Source of the DNA: Halalkalibaculum roseum | GTDB taxonomy: Bacteria > Bacteroidota > Rhodothermia > Balneolales > Balneolaceae | Direction of reading: 5' to 3' | NCBI RefSeq assembly: GCF_011059145.1 | Contig: NZ_JAALLT010000001.1 | Span: 293,250-357,249, forward strand | Length of the DNA: 64,000 nucleotides | Shown: piece after piece, positions 1 to 9,460 of the stretch | Layout of the letters: the number at the start of each line of letters is the position of its first letter | Numbering within the stretch: position 1 is the stretch's first letter | Made by a program: the position numbers and the translations under genes | Notes under the pieces: model-generated | The model's input: the letters and a program-made list of their open reading frames with translations, nothing else | What the model was told of the DNA's origin: nothing | Databases searched by the model: none

Positions 1-2
1 CT

Positions 3-2045
3 ACTTCCATCACGTTTCTGACAGCACTCTCTATAGCTGCAATTGCTACGGATCAGAGGGTACGCATAGGAGGGGCTTATTATATGATTAGCCGCTCCCT
101 GGGTATTGAGTCAGGCGGGGCAATCGGCATTCCTCTCTATCTCGCCCAGGCCCTTTCAGTGGCTTTGTACACGGTTGGTTTTGCTGAAAGTGTGGTTGGA
201 GTTTTTCCGACCCTCGATATTAAAATAGTTGGGGTAATCACTACTATAGGAGTGGCCATCCTGGCTCTGGTATCTGCAAAAGCAGCGATAAGGGCCCAGT
301 ATTTTATCATGTTCGGTATCTTATTATCACTCCTTTCCCTGCTTTTCGGGAGTCCTATTGAACAGTCGAATATAGAAATGTGGGGAGCAGCCGATCGCCA
401 TTCCGAAGGATTTTGGGTAGTCTTTGCAGTATTTTTCCCGGCGGTAACGGGTATTATGGCGGGTGTAAATATGTCGGGCGATCTGGAGAATCCTGCAAAA
501 TCTATTCCCCGGGGAACCTTTGCCGCTATCGGGGTCGGCTACGTCATCTATATGGCATTACCGATAATATTAGCCCACCGAGCCGATGCGCTGACTTTGA
601 TAGAAGACCCCCTGATCATGCGGAAAATGTCCTATTGGGGTGATGCCATATTGATCGGAGTGTGGGGAGCCACTTTGTCGAGCGCTGTAGGAAGCATTTT
701 GGGAGCACCCAGGGTTCTCCAGGCATTGGCACGTGACGGTGTGCTGCCGCGCTGGCTGCGATGGCTCGGCCGGGGTGACGGAGAAGACGACTCCCCGCGA
801 GCGGGTACCGTGTTGACTCTCGGCGTTGCACTGGCGGCGGTCTGGTTTGGGAATCTCAATATTATCGCTCCTATCCTAACGATGTTCTTTCTCACCACCT
901 ACGGGGTTTTGAACATCACGGCAGGCATTGAGCGCCTCTTGAATAGTCCTTCTTTCCGCCCAAAATTTAAGGTACACTGGGCACTTTCTATGCTGGGGGC
1001 TTTGGGTTGTATTTCAGTTATGTTCTTGATTAACGCTGTTGCCACAGGCATCGCCTTTTTGTTTGTGATCATCATTTACATCTGGCTGCAGCGCAGGGAG
1101 TTGGAAGCTGCCTGGGGAGATGTTCGCCGCGGCATCTGGATGGCTATAACCCGGGCAGGACTCATGCGTATGGGTACCGAACAAGAGTCCAAAACATGGA
1201 GACCTCACCCCCTCGTTCTTTCAGGTGCACCAACTAACCGCTGGCACTTAATTGATTTTGCCTCTGCTTTGACGCACAATAGAGGTATTCTTACCGTGGC
1301 AACGGTACTGACGGATGAGAATATCAGTGCCGAACGTAAGAACAACATGGAAAGTAATATCAGGGATTTTCTCGCCAAAAGAAGTGTTCAGGCCTTGGTT
1401 AGAGTGACGACGGCCCCTGATCCGTTTGAAGGTGCTGAGCGTCTGATCGAATCATATGGACTGGGAGCACTTGTCCCGAATACTGTCATTCTCGGGGATA
1501 GTGAGAATAAAAACATACGGGAACAGTACTGTAAAATGATCGCCACCTTTCACAGGCAGAAGAGGAATGTGCTCGTGGTCCATGAAAATAAAGAGATGGG
1601 CTTTTCAGAACGGAAGCGAATAGATATCTGGTGGGGCGGACTCCAGGGCAATGGAGGGCTTATGATGATATTGGCCTACCTGCTTCAGAGTAGTCGTACC
1701 TGGTGGGATACCGAAGTACGTATTAAAATGGTGGTTCAGGATGAGAAGGCAGCTGAGGACGCAAACAGAAATTTAGTGCGAATAGTAGATCAAATAAGAA
1801 CGGGAGCCAAAACCGAAGTACTGGTATCGGAAGGAAGGAGCTTTAATGAAATTTTGCATGAGTCATCGAAAGATGCCGATCTGGTACTGCTGGGTATGGC
1901 CGAGCCGGATAAGGATTTCATTTCTTACTATGAAAATATTCAACAACGCTTGAAGGGATTACCGACGACGGTACTGGTACTTGCAGCAGAAGGAATCTCT
2001 TTCGGGGAAGTGTTGATGCAGCAGGATAGCTATCATGAAGATTAG
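3..2045 (+). CDS. SLC12-type (Na-K-Cl cotransporter-like) APC permease, 5' end missing
   Basis: The frame is open from the first bases of the window, so the first visible ATG (84) is internal. The codons before it read into GGAYYMISRSLG, a conserved early-helix motif of the cation-chloride cotransporter branch of the APC superfamily. A second hallmark, GVNMSGDLENPAKSIPRGT, follows near position 465. About ten hydrophobic segments are visible up to about base 1100, then a soluble tail of about 310 residues starting with HPLVLSGAPTNRWHLIDFA, the usual cytoplasmic domain of this family. Expected role: inner-membrane import of ions or amino acids; bacterial members are not well defined for substrate. 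The missing N-terminus is probably a few dozen residues. It is followed by 144 gene-free bases. Confidence 0.85.
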   Translation, partial: TSITFLTALSIAAIATDQRVRIGGAYYMISRSLGIESGGAIGIPLYLAQALSVALYTVGFAESVVGVFPTLDIKIVGVITTIGVAILALVSAKAAIRAQYFIMFGILLSLLSLLFGSPIEQSNIEMWGAADRHSEGFWVVFAVFFPAVTGIMAGVNMSGDLENPAKSIPRGTFAAIGVGYVIYMALPIILAHRADALTLIEDPLIMRKMSYWGDAILIGVWGATLSSAVGSILGAPRVLQALARDGVLPRWLRWLGRGDGEDDSPRAGTVLTLGVALAAVWFGNLNIIAPILTMFFLTTYGVLNITAGIERLLNSPSFRPKFKVHWALSMLGALGCISVMFLINAVATGIAFLFVIIIYIWLQRRELEAAWGDVRRGIWMAITRAGLMRMGTEQESKTWRPHPLVLSGAPTNRWHLIDFASALTHNRGILTVATVLTDENISAERKNNMESNIRDFLAKRSVQALVRVTTAPDPFEGAERLIESYGLGALVPNTVILGDSENKNIREQYCKMIATFHRQKRNVLVVHENKEMGFSERKRIDIWWGGLQGNGGLMMILAYLLQSSRTWWDTEVRIKMVVQDEKAAEDANRNLVRIVDQIRTGAKTEVLVSEGRSFNEILHESSKDADLVLLGMAEPDKDFISYYENIQQRLKGLPTTVLVLAAEGISFGEVLMQQDSYHED

Positions 2046-2189
2046 ATGCTGTACAAAGCAGAAAAAAGTAAATTCGTATTTGTCAAAGTTGTCCTTTAAG
2101 CTACAAGAATAACGGATTTGCTATTCGCGGCAAAGCTTTTAAATTACTTTCGATAAATTAAAAATCTGATCCAAGATACGGGGTTGTGC

Positions 2190-3584
2190 ATGAGTAACGA
2201 GAAGAAGGAAGAGTCCAACAAAGGCAAAGGCATATCACGAAAAAATTTCCTGGGCAAAGCGGCATTGGCAGCAGGCGGCATGATGGTCGTTCCCCGCCAT
2301 GTGTTGGGAGGAAGCGGTTACCAGGCACCCAGCGACACCCTGAATATTGCCTGTATCGGGGTAGGCGGCATGGGGGCAAGTAACACCCAATCCCTGGCTG
2401 AAATCGGTGAAAATATTTATGCTCTCTGCGATGTGGATGAAGAGTATGCGGCTGAGACACTGTACAATTATCCCAAAGCAAAACGCTACGTCGATTTCCG
2501 TGAGATGCTGGAAAAGGAAAAAGAGATCGATGCCGTGATGGTGGCCACACCCGATAATACGCACGCCGCTATTGCTATCCACGCCATGAAAATGGGTAAA
2601 CACGCTTTTGTCCAAAAGCCGCTTACCAGAACGATCTATGAAGCACGCCGAATGGCGGAAGTGGCAAAGGAGACCGGGGTTGCAACGCAAATGGGGAACC
2701 AGGGACACAATTTTGAAGGGACCATAAAAACGGTAAACTGGATACGGCAAGGTGTCATTGGCGAGGTGACCAAGGTAGATTGCTGGACCAACCGTCCCAG
2801 AGGCTTCTGGCCGCAGGGTACCCAGGTGCAGCGATCGGATGAAATACCGGTAGTTCCCTATACCATGCATTGGGATCTATGGATCGGCCCTTCACGATAC
2901 AGGCCTTATCATCCCGATATTGCTCCTTTCGCCTGGCGGGGTCGATGGGATTTTGGGGCAGGAGCACTGGGTGATATGGGTGCACATATTATGGATCAGT
3001 CATACTGGGCACTGGATCTAGGAATGCCAAAGGATATTCATGCCAGCAGTACTCCTTTTAATGACGAAGCATTTCCCCTGGGATCGATCGTAAACTATAC
3101 CTTCCCGGCGAAGGGTGACAGGGGAGAGATAAAGCTTACCTGGTATGACGGCGGAATGCTGCCCCCTCGACCGGATGAACTGGAAGACGGCAAACCGATG
3201 GGATCCTGGGGTGGTGGTATGATTTTCCACGGCAGCGAAGGTAAGCTGATGGCGGATGTCTATGGCAATAATCCCAGGTTTATTCCGGAGTCGGATCTGG
3301 AAAAATTCGGACAGCCCGAGCAAACAATAGAACAGCCACCTGAAATTCACCAGGAATGGGTCAATGCAGCCAAAGGCAATGGAACAACCAGCTCTAATTT
3401 TGACTACGCCGCTAAGCTGACTGAAACCATGCTGCTGGGCAACATGGCTATCAAGTTCAGCGATCAAAATATCAAATTGCAGTGGGATGCGGAAAATATG
3501 AAAGTACCTAACCTGGAAGAGGCCAATGAATGGCTGGATGTGCGTAACAATTTCCGTCCCGGTTGGAGAGAAATGATCGGATAA
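2190..3584 (+). CDS. Gfo/Idh/MocA family oxidoreductase with Tat-like leader
   Basis: A 464-residue NAD(P)-dependent oxidoreductase of the Gfo/Idh/MocA family. The dinucleotide-binding loop IACIGVGGMG lies at about residues 53-62. The family Lys is K143 in VQKPLTRTIYEARR; most members have EKP, here QKP. The leader GISRKNFLGKAALAAGGMM resembles a twin-arginine signal, but the second Arg is Lys, so export by Tat is likely rather than certain. The ATG at 2190 is preferred over an in-frame TTG at 2184. The protein probably acts on a sugar or sugar-derived substrate in the periplasm, as many exported members in this group do; the substrate cannot be read from the sequence. It appears to be a single-gene transcript. 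Confidence 0.85.
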   Translation: MSNEKKEESNKGKGISRKNFLGKAALAAGGMMVVPRHVLGGSGYQAPSDTLNIACIGVGGMGASNTQSLAEIGENIYALCDVDEEYAAETLYNYPKAKRYVDFREMLEKEKEIDAVMVATPDNTHAAIAIHAMKMGKHAFVQKPLTRTIYEARRMAEVAKETGVATQMGNQGHNFEGTIKTVNWIRQGVIGEVTKVDCWTNRPRGFWPQGTQVQRSDEIPVVPYTMHWDLWIGPSRYRPYHPDIAPFAWRGRWDFGAGALGDMGAHIMDQSYWALDLGMPKDIHASSTPFNDEAFPLGSIVNYTFPAKGDRGEIKLTWYDGGMLPPRPDELEDGKPMGSWGGGMIFHGSEGKLMADVYGNNPRFIPESDLEKFGQPEQTIEQPPEIHQEWVNAAKGNGTTSSNFDYAAKLTETMLLGNMAIKFSDQNIKLQWDAENMKVPNLEEANEWLDVRNNFRPGWREMIG

Positions 3585-3660
3585 CCGAGCATTACTTGGC
3601 GGGTTAAAAGAGCACCATATTATTTAGGGCGTATTCGCTTCCGCTATAGTAACTTGATTG

Positions 3661-3730
3661 CGGTGGCACCACCGACCTAAGCTTAGAAAGCATGAGTACG
3701 ACTTCACTCTATGGTGGTCGTACCACCGCC
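3661..3730. repeat. pair of small palindromes forming a larger inverted repeat
   Basis: CGGTGGCACCACCG (3661-3674) is a perfect palindrome around CA. GGTGGTCGTACCACC (3713-3727) is a second one. The two are also similar to each other in opposite orientation (GCGGTGG against CCACCGC), so about 70 bases can fold into one long hairpin. It lies between two convergent genes and has no T-run. It may be a REP-type element or a weak bidirectional terminator. I saw no second copy in the window. Confidence 0.5.
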
Positions 3731-3780
3731 TTAAAGATTCTTAAACAAGAGTAAGATTCACTCACGCAGGAATCAATACA

Positions 3781-4716
3781 TCAATAGGCATCTTCCTCGG
3801 GTCGCCTCATGCTATCCAGACCTTTGATTTCAATCAGATCTCCGAAAGTAATCAGCTTGATGTTATTCTCTCTGAGGGCTTTAGCAAATGCTTCAGAGGT
3901 CAATGCATCCAGTTCTCCCTGCCTGTTGGCACTCATCTTTGCCAGGGGTGCGGAATTATTCATGTCCTCCATGGCACCCAATTCGGCATTATCTATGCCT
4001 ACATGTGTAACCAGATAGCTGTATCCCGGCTCTACATTATTCATCATGGTAACCAGACTGTCGATTTTATCTTCCGGAAGAGCTCTGTAGTGATCATAAA
4101 ACTCACTGCTGCCAAAATAGCCCCATAGGCCAAGTTTGTATTCTTTGGCCAGGTTTTCGGTGACTTCCCTGAACATTGGGTCACCCATTGCGGTACCCAT
4201 GTGGTAGTCCACATAGTCGATTTCCAGTCCGGATGCCAGGGCCCTTTCTATCTGAGACCGCAGTTCTTTTTCCAGTTCAGCCCGGTCGGGATTGTTTTCA
4301 TAGAGTGTTGAGGAGGAGTGGAAAAAATACCCATTTTCGTCAGTTAACGAGGGTACGGCATCCCTTCCTGCTACAGGTCCCCACCGGTAGTGTTCCCATT
4401 CCGAATTAAGCGTCAGGTGAATACCGACGGATACATTATCGTACTCCTTGAGTATGGATACCGCCTCCTGATACCAGGGGCAGGCAAACATTACAGACGC
4501 AGAAACCGGATAACCTGTTTCCAAAAGTTGTATCACACCGGTATTAACCGAATGACTCATTCCGACATCATCAGTACGAATCATGAGATACTTTTCAGTA
4601 TCACTATCATGATCAGTTGATTGGCTATTGGCACTCATAACACCCAGCACCAGTATGGAGAAAAGTGTTATGCTTGTTAAGGAAAAGCAACGGCTCAGAG
4701 TTTTGCATATAATCAT
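3781..4716 (-). CDS. ChbG/HpnK-family (YdjC-like) carbohydrate deacetylase
   Basis: A 311-residue exported protein. The start at 4716 is chosen because AAAGGG lies just upstream and the product then begins with a signal peptide ending near VMSANSQS. An in-frame upstream ATG at 4794 would only add a non-hydrophobic prefix. The mature part opens with YLMIRTDDVGMSHSVN (D49-D50), then VGIHLTL (H100) and DYVDYHMG, the metal-binding pattern of the YdjC/ChbG/HpnK fold. ChbG removes an acetyl group from chitin disaccharides and HpnK from a hopanoid sugar; the periplasmic location suggests scavenging of amino sugars, but the substrate is not readable. It stands alone on the minus strand. Confidence 0.8.
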   Translation of the reverse strand: MIICKTLSRCFSLTSITLFSILVLGVMSANSQSTDHDSDTEKYLMIRTDDVGMSHSVNTGVIQLLETGYPVSASVMFACPWYQEAVSILKEYDNVSVGIHLTLNSEWEHYRWGPVAGRDAVPSLTDENGYFFHSSSTLYENNPDRAELEKELRSQIERALASGLEIDYVDYHMGTAMGDPMFREVTENLAKEYKLGLWGYFGSSEFYDHYRALPEDKIDSLVTMMNNVEPGYSYLVTHVGIDNAELGAMEDMNNSAPLAKMSANRQGELDALTSEAFAKALRENNIKLITFGDLIEIKGLDSMRRPEEDAY

Positions 4717-4841
4717 CTCACATCCCTTTAGATTGGTATTTAAACCATTATAGTAAAAAGAGAGGAATAATAGGAGCTGTTCTACCCAAGACATTCATGG
4801 CTTAAAAATGGGTGTAGCGGTAAGGGTGAATAAATGGAAAA

Positions 4842-5384
4842 TTAACCGGTGACTCTGAAGCTATGTTCGAATTCAACCCGGTAGTTTTGCGTGTATCCTG
4901 AAATAAAAACATCAGCTCTTACAAACCACATATTGGCGCTCAGCCTTTCACCCTCAATAAACCCTTCGGTAGCCCTGAAGCCGGCACCCGAGTCCGGACA
5001 AAAACAGCCTCTTCGGTAAAATGTTTGGGCATCAGTGAGTTGATTTCCGGAATAAGTAAAGGTATCTAAACCGTCATTGATCTGAAAAATAAGGGTCTAA
5101 GCGAGTCCCGCATCAAGAATGTTTTCCGGCGGATGCACAGAACGTCCGTATTCAAATACCAGGTGGGGGCCGGTTTCAATAGAAAAGATATAAACCGTTA
5201 TGGTACTATCCTGTGCTACCTGTCGACTAGTGGTATCCGAACGGATAGCAGATTGCCTGTTTGCATCAAAGGTGTATGTTTCGGTGAATTCATCTTCACC
5301 GGAGACCCCGCACGAAGTGAACAGCACCAAGAATATGGCTGCCGTAACACCGCCGGCCAACATCACCCGCCAATTGGAAAACAT
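4842..5384 (-). pseudogene. lipoprotein gene interrupted by one in-frame amber codon
   Basis: The 5' part (5384 to 5097) encodes 95 residues beginning with a lipoprotein signal (lipobox LFTSC) and ends with TAG at 5097-5099. The same frame then stays open for another 84 codons to TAA at 4842-4844. That segment has a coding look (IFQINDGLDTFTYSGNQL, then a Cys pair in RRGCFCPDSG, then SANMWFVRADVFISGYTQ) with no further stop. A single base change (for example CAG to TAG) in a 180-residue lipoprotein explains this; a sequencing error is equally possible. The family was not recognised. Mature residues are polar and beta-rich. A recent or strain-specific nonsense mutation is the simplest reading. 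Confidence 0.7.
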
Positions 5385-5423
5385 AAAGTAAATAATTTAT
5401 AACCGCCGGACTTTGGCAACTAC

Positions 5424-6809
5424 TTAATGTTCCGGTTGCAGGGCATATTTTGGCAGCAGCTCAAAGAATTTGGCAGAAGTGGATATACCTCTGTAAAAGT
5501 CTTTGAGAGCAAATTTTTCATTCGGTGAATGGATGGCATCGCTATTGAGTCCAAAACCCATAAGTATAGACTGTGCACCAAGTACATTCTCAAAGTCGGC
5601 TACAATGGGAATTGAGCCTCCTTCGCGGGTAAACAGCGGCTCTTTATCATAGACATTCTTAAATGCCTCTGCGGCCGCCTGCAGTCCATAAAAAGAGAGA
5701 TCTGTTACGATTGGATGCCCGCCGTGATGCTCAGTAACTGTCACATCTACGGATTCCGGTGCCAGGGATTCAACGTACTCTTTAAATAATCGGGCAATTT
5801 CCTTGGGATCCTGATCAGGAACCAGTCGCATACTGATTTTAGCACCTGCTTCGGAAGGTAGCACCGTTTTGGCGCCTTCACCCTGGTATCCACTCCACAA
5901 GCCATTCACATCAAGGGATGGTCGTGCTGAGGTCCGCTCCAGGGTGGAATACCCTTCTTCTCCATGCAAGGTATCAAGTCCCAGATCTTTTTTGAAGCCC
6001 TCCTCATCAAACGGGAGCTTGGTGTACTCTTCACGTTCTTCCTCATCCAATTCGACCACATCGTCATAAAATCCGGGAATTTGGATAACACCGTCCTCAT
6101 CTTTCAGCTTGGATATGATCTCAGCCATTACATTTGCGGGATTATCGACAGCTCCGCCATATACTCCGGAATGAAGATCCCGGTTAGGACCTACAACATC
6201 TACTTCCATGTAGGCGAGTCCGCGAAGCCCATAGGTGAGGGAGGGCGTATCTTCTGCAAACATCGCCGTATCAGAAATAAGTACCATATCGCACTCCAGC
6301 ATCTCTTTATGCTCCTTGATAAAAGGAACCAGGTGCGGAGAGCCTATCTCTTCTTCCCCTTCGAAGATGAATTTGATGTTTACGGGGAATTTTGAATCTG
6401 TTTTTCTATAGGCTTCGAGTGCCTTGACATGAGTAAAAGATTGCCCCTTGTCATCACTGGCGCCCCTGGCGTAAATATTTCCGTTGCGAACGGTCGGTTC
6501 AAAGGGAGGGGTATCCCATTTGCCTAAGGGATCGGGCGGCTGAACATCATAGTGCCCATAAACCAGTACCGTGGGCTTGGATTCGTCGGTGATCAACTCA
6601 CCAAATACGATAGGATTTCCATCGGTTTCAAATAACTCTACCCGGTCAAGGTCGAGTGCTTCGAGACGATCCACGAGGTAATGAGCAGCATCCAATACGT
6701 CACCCTTGTGGTCGGAGTTGGTACTTATACTGGGAATTCGAAGCAGTTCAAAGAGTTCTTCTTTAAAATGATCTTTATGTGAATCTATATAATCCTGAAC
6801 TTTAGACAT
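5424..6809 (-). CDS. M20-family dipeptidase
   Basis: A 461-residue metallopeptidase of the M20 family, closest to carnosinase/CNDP-like dipeptidases. The zinc ligands are visible in order: H86 and D88 in VYGHYDVQPPDP, the bridging Asp in RGASDDKG (about D119), and the catalytic Glu pair in FEGEEEIGSPH (about 152-153). The dimerisation-lid stretch DLHSGVYGGAVDNPA follows, and the final ligand His lies near AIHSPNEKF close to the C-terminus. There is no signal peptide, so it should hydrolyse dipeptides in the cytoplasm. The length is normal. The ATG at 6809 is a good start. It is separated from the bat genes by about 65 bases and could be co-transcribed with them, though it has no functional link. 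Confidence 0.9.
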   Translation of the reverse strand: MSKVQDYIDSHKDHFKEELFELLRIPSISTNSDHKGDVLDAAHYLVDRLEALDLDRVELFETDGNPIVFGELITDESKPTVLVYGHYDVQPPDPLGKWDTPPFEPTVRNGNIYARGASDDKGQSFTHVKALEAYRKTDSKFPVNIKFIFEGEEEIGSPHLVPFIKEHKEMLECDMVLISDTAMFAEDTPSLTYGLRGLAYMEVDVVGPNRDLHSGVYGGAVDNPANVMAEIISKLKDEDGVIQIPGFYDDVVELDEEEREEYTKLPFDEEGFKKDLGLDTLHGEEGYSTLERTSARPSLDVNGLWSGYQGEGAKTVLPSEAGAKISMRLVPDQDPKEIARLFKEYVESLAPESVDVTVTEHHGGHPIVTDLSFYGLQAAAEAFKNVYDKEPLFTREGGSIPIVADFENVLGAQSILMGFGLNSDAIHSPNEKFALKDFYRGISTSAKFFELLPKYALQPEH

Positions 6810-6876
6810 ATCTCTGTATTTGTTTCACCGCACTGCGACGGACCTTTATTGATCCTTGTGACACTACGGTTGATTG

Positions 6877-7650
6877 TTATAATACCTTGATTTCATTATT
6901 TGGAATCCAGCCGTACAGTCCGTTACTCATGCGAACGTAACTCCAGCCTTCCTGTTCATCACTGCGAAATTCATCCACGGTAAAAGTATAACCTTCATAA
7001 GCCTGGCTTATTACCGGGGCATCTTCCTGCGGTTCTTCTACTACATTTGTCTGTCGATGAACCATTACAGCATCACTATATCGCTGACTAACGTACTGAA
7101 CATAAAAGCTTAAAAAAACAATTAAAAGACCCGCGGCCGAGGCACCAAGACCGGATCTCCTGGTAATTTTCTCATAGGGTACCCAAAACCAGGTACTCAC
7201 AAAAGCAAGAACGCCAATATTCAAAAGAATAATACCGATTCCTAATAAATTAGAAGCACCCAAATTCAGCTTGAGCCAGTCTACGGCTTTATCCCAGGGA
7301 AGTTTAGGAAGAACTGCCGATTGACGGCTAAATCGCTGTTCTACATAATCCAGACCCCGATTTGCCTCTTCTTCTGTTTCTTCAAAACGGGAAGCCTTGA
7401 TAAAATAATACTTGGCCTTTCCAAGTGAATCCATCTGAACATAACTGATTCCCATATTTAGGAACAGGGCACCTGATACAATATCTTGATTTTCAATCTG
7501 ACTGTAAGCATTCACCGCCTGCCGGTAATCGCCCGCAACCAGTGCATCATTCCCTCGATCGAAAATGAGCTGCGGATTTTCCTGCGCAATGCCCGGAGAA
7601 GCACACATCAAACAAACGGCAAAAAGCAGTCCGGTAGCGATTCGTTTCAT
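6877..7650 (-). CDS. batE: BatE-like TPR / membrane / SH3 protein
   Basis: 257 residues with a cleavable signal peptide (to about AQE), two or three TPR-type repeats (residues 25-110, FDRGNDALVAGDYRQAVNAY and following), two transmembrane helices (about 132-155 and 165-185) and a C-terminal bacterial SH3 domain (about 200-257, ending YGWIPNNEIKVL). This order is that of BatE of the Bacteroides aerotolerance (bat) operon, whose proteins sit in the inner membrane and periplasm. It is the last gene of a batC-batD-batE set, 25 bases after batD. The molecular role of Bat proteins remains unsettled: oxygen tolerance was proposed, and later work found modest effects. Confidence 0.8.
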   Translation of the reverse strand: MKRIATGLLFAVCLMCASPGIAQENPQLIFDRGNDALVAGDYRQAVNAYSQIENQDIVSGALFLNMGISYVQMDSLGKAKYYFIKASRFEETEEEANRGLDYVEQRFSRQSAVLPKLPWDKAVDWLKLNLGASNLLGIGIILLNIGVLAFVSTWFWVPYEKITRRSGLGASAAGLLIVFLSFYVQYVSQRYSDAVMVHRQTNVVEEPQEDAPVISQAYEGYTFTVDEFRSDEQEGWSYVRMSNGLYGWIPNNEIKVL

Positions 7651-7675
7651 GATTGCGTGATATTCAAGTAGGTTC

Positions 7676-9460
7676 TTATAATTCTTTTTTCAGTTTCTCT
7701 AGAATACTTTGAGCCAGCCCCACATGTGACTTTAAATAGTCGTGTGAACTGTCGGGAGCATAGCTTATGGTTGCGCACTTGTCAAGAAGCATCCGGATGT
7801 TTTTCAGCAGTTCCATATCCACTCCTTCATCCTGAAGAGCTGAGAAATAACTCTGGTTGGAAAGTCCTGCTTCAGGTAAATTGAGTTTATCACTGATAAA
7901 GCCGGTCAATGCTTTTTGCAACAGGTTGTAAGCTTCCCTGATATGCCCCTCTTCCGACTTCTCAATAGCTTTTTCCAGACGTTCTTCCGCTATGGTAGAG
8001 GCTCTTTTAGACCTGGCAAAAGCCGTATTATTGGTCATTTTATCCATATAAGTTTTCTGCCAATAGGCAACGCCCAGTACCACTGCCGGGAACAAAATGC
8101 CCGCCCAGAACCACCAACGGCCGGCAAGACCGGCTGAAGAATCGGTAGTCCAGCTTGCAAGACCTGTAACCGGTTTTACCGAAAATGATTGGGTCTGTTC
8201 GGTAGAGGCCTGAGCATTCGGATCACTGTTTACAGTAAAAGTCAGGGCAGACAAACTTTCCCTAATATACTCGTTGCGTGAGGGATCAAAATATGCCAGC
8301 GTCGTTTGGGGGATAGTATAGCTACCCGGTGTTCGGGCAATCACAATATCCGTAAACACTTTAGAGCCGCTGATCTGCTGGTTACGCCTATTCAGCGATG
8401 ACGCCTGCTGGGGATCGTATATTTCCAGCCCCTCAGGTAACTCGTAATCCGGCTTAGTTATCAAAGGTACGTTGCCGGTACCGTTAATAGTGGTTTCAAT
8501 TTCAATAGATTCACCTACGAGGGCTTGCTGAGTACTGATTTTCCGGTTGATCCTAAAGGAACCGACAGCGCCGGTATAGCTTGCAGGGTCGATATCAGGA
8601 AGAGGCTCCACATCCAGCTGAACCGGATCGGTTTTCAATTCCACCTGTCGCTGGTTGGATCCAAATCCGCCAAAAAAGCTACTGAAGGGATCGTCCCTGG
8701 AAGATGCGGCACGTACCGAAACGATAATTTCATAGGGACTGATACTTAGTTCGCCGGTCTTTGTCGGGAATAGGGCAAATTGCAAGAGTCGTGCTTTTCG
8801 GTAACGAACCCCATCGATGATGGTTGATTCGGCTCTGGGCCGTTCGGTATTTTCAAGTTCTTCCTTCCAGAAACCCTCGGCTTTCCACCCGGGCACCGGC
8901 TGATAGGAATTTACCTCTAGTCCATCCTTAAAGAAAAGAACCACATCGGTGATTAGCTGCTGTCCGGGCACCGGATTTCTATCGGATACCTCCATCCGAA
9001 GAAAAATTTCAGGCCTGGAATTTGAACCCGATTGATTTGCAGAACTGCTCCGGTCTACAATTTCCACCTCTATGGGGTCTGTATTATACTCATTTCCGTC
9101 AATGCTGACGGTGATTGAAGGGATGGTAAAATTTCCTTCATCCTGTGCAATGAGGTAGTAGGAGTAACTATAGGAGGAGCTGGTCTTTCCGTTCACAAAG
9201 CTATAGCTTCGTGAAGTAGAAGGGTTGTTGCTGAGCAACCGGAAACCGGTGAATTCCGGCAGGGTGGGTCTGGAGACATTATTAAAGTCGCCGCTCACCT
9301 CCACAGACAAACTGATCCTTTCGCCGGTATATACAGTAGTTTGAGAGACTGTAGATACAACATTGATATCAGCCGACTGCGCCCGGCTGTCGACGGGAAA
9401 AAGATAAAGCAGGGAAAGTAATAAGAGGGTTATTAAGAAAGGCTTACCAGTCCTTTTCAT
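7676..9460 (-). CDS. batD: BatD-family protein
   Basis: 594 residues: signal peptide (1-28), a long Ig-like beta-rich periplasmic region with the BatD pattern (SVEVSGDFNNVSRPTLPEF near the N-terminus, repeated IEIETTINGTGNVPLI-type strands), one membrane helix at about 450-468 (WWFWAGILFPAVVLGVAY), and a cytoplasmic helical tail of about 125 residues. This matches BatD ('protein BatD, oxygen tolerance'). The start overlaps the end of batC by 17 bases, so the two are translationally linked. In Bacteroidetes BatD usually follows BatA and BatB, VWA-domain membrane proteins that are absent here. Confidence 0.85.
   Translation of the reverse strand: MKRTGKPFLITLLLLSLLYLFPVDSRAQSADINVVSTVSQTTVYTGERISLSVEVSGDFNNVSRPTLPEFTGFRLLSNNPSTSRSYSFVNGKTSSSYSYSYYLIAQDEGNFTIPSITVSIDGNEYNTDPIEVEIVDRSSSANQSGSNSRPEIFLRMEVSDRNPVPGQQLITDVVLFFKDGLEVNSYQPVPGWKAEGFWKEELENTERPRAESTIIDGVRYRKARLLQFALFPTKTGELSISPYEIIVSVRAASSRDDPFSSFFGGFGSNQRQVELKTDPVQLDVEPLPDIDPASYTGAVGSFRINRKISTQQALVGESIEIETTINGTGNVPLITKPDYELPEGLEIYDPQQASSLNRRNQQISGSKVFTDIVIARTPGSYTIPQTTLAYFDPSRNEYIRESLSALTFTVNSDPNAQASTEQTQSFSVKPVTGLASWTTDSSAGLAGRWWFWAGILFPAVVLGVAYWQKTYMDKMTNNTAFARSKRASTIAEERLEKAIEKSEEGHIREAYNLLQKALTGFISDKLNLPEAGLSNQSYFSALQDEGVDMELLKNIRMLLDKCATISYAPDSSHDYLKSHVGLAQSILEKLKKEL

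Noticed and set aside
5097-5099. Pyrrolysine or other recoding at the amber codon
   Set aside because: No pylS/pylT-type genes are visible, and a single nonsense change or read error is far more likely.
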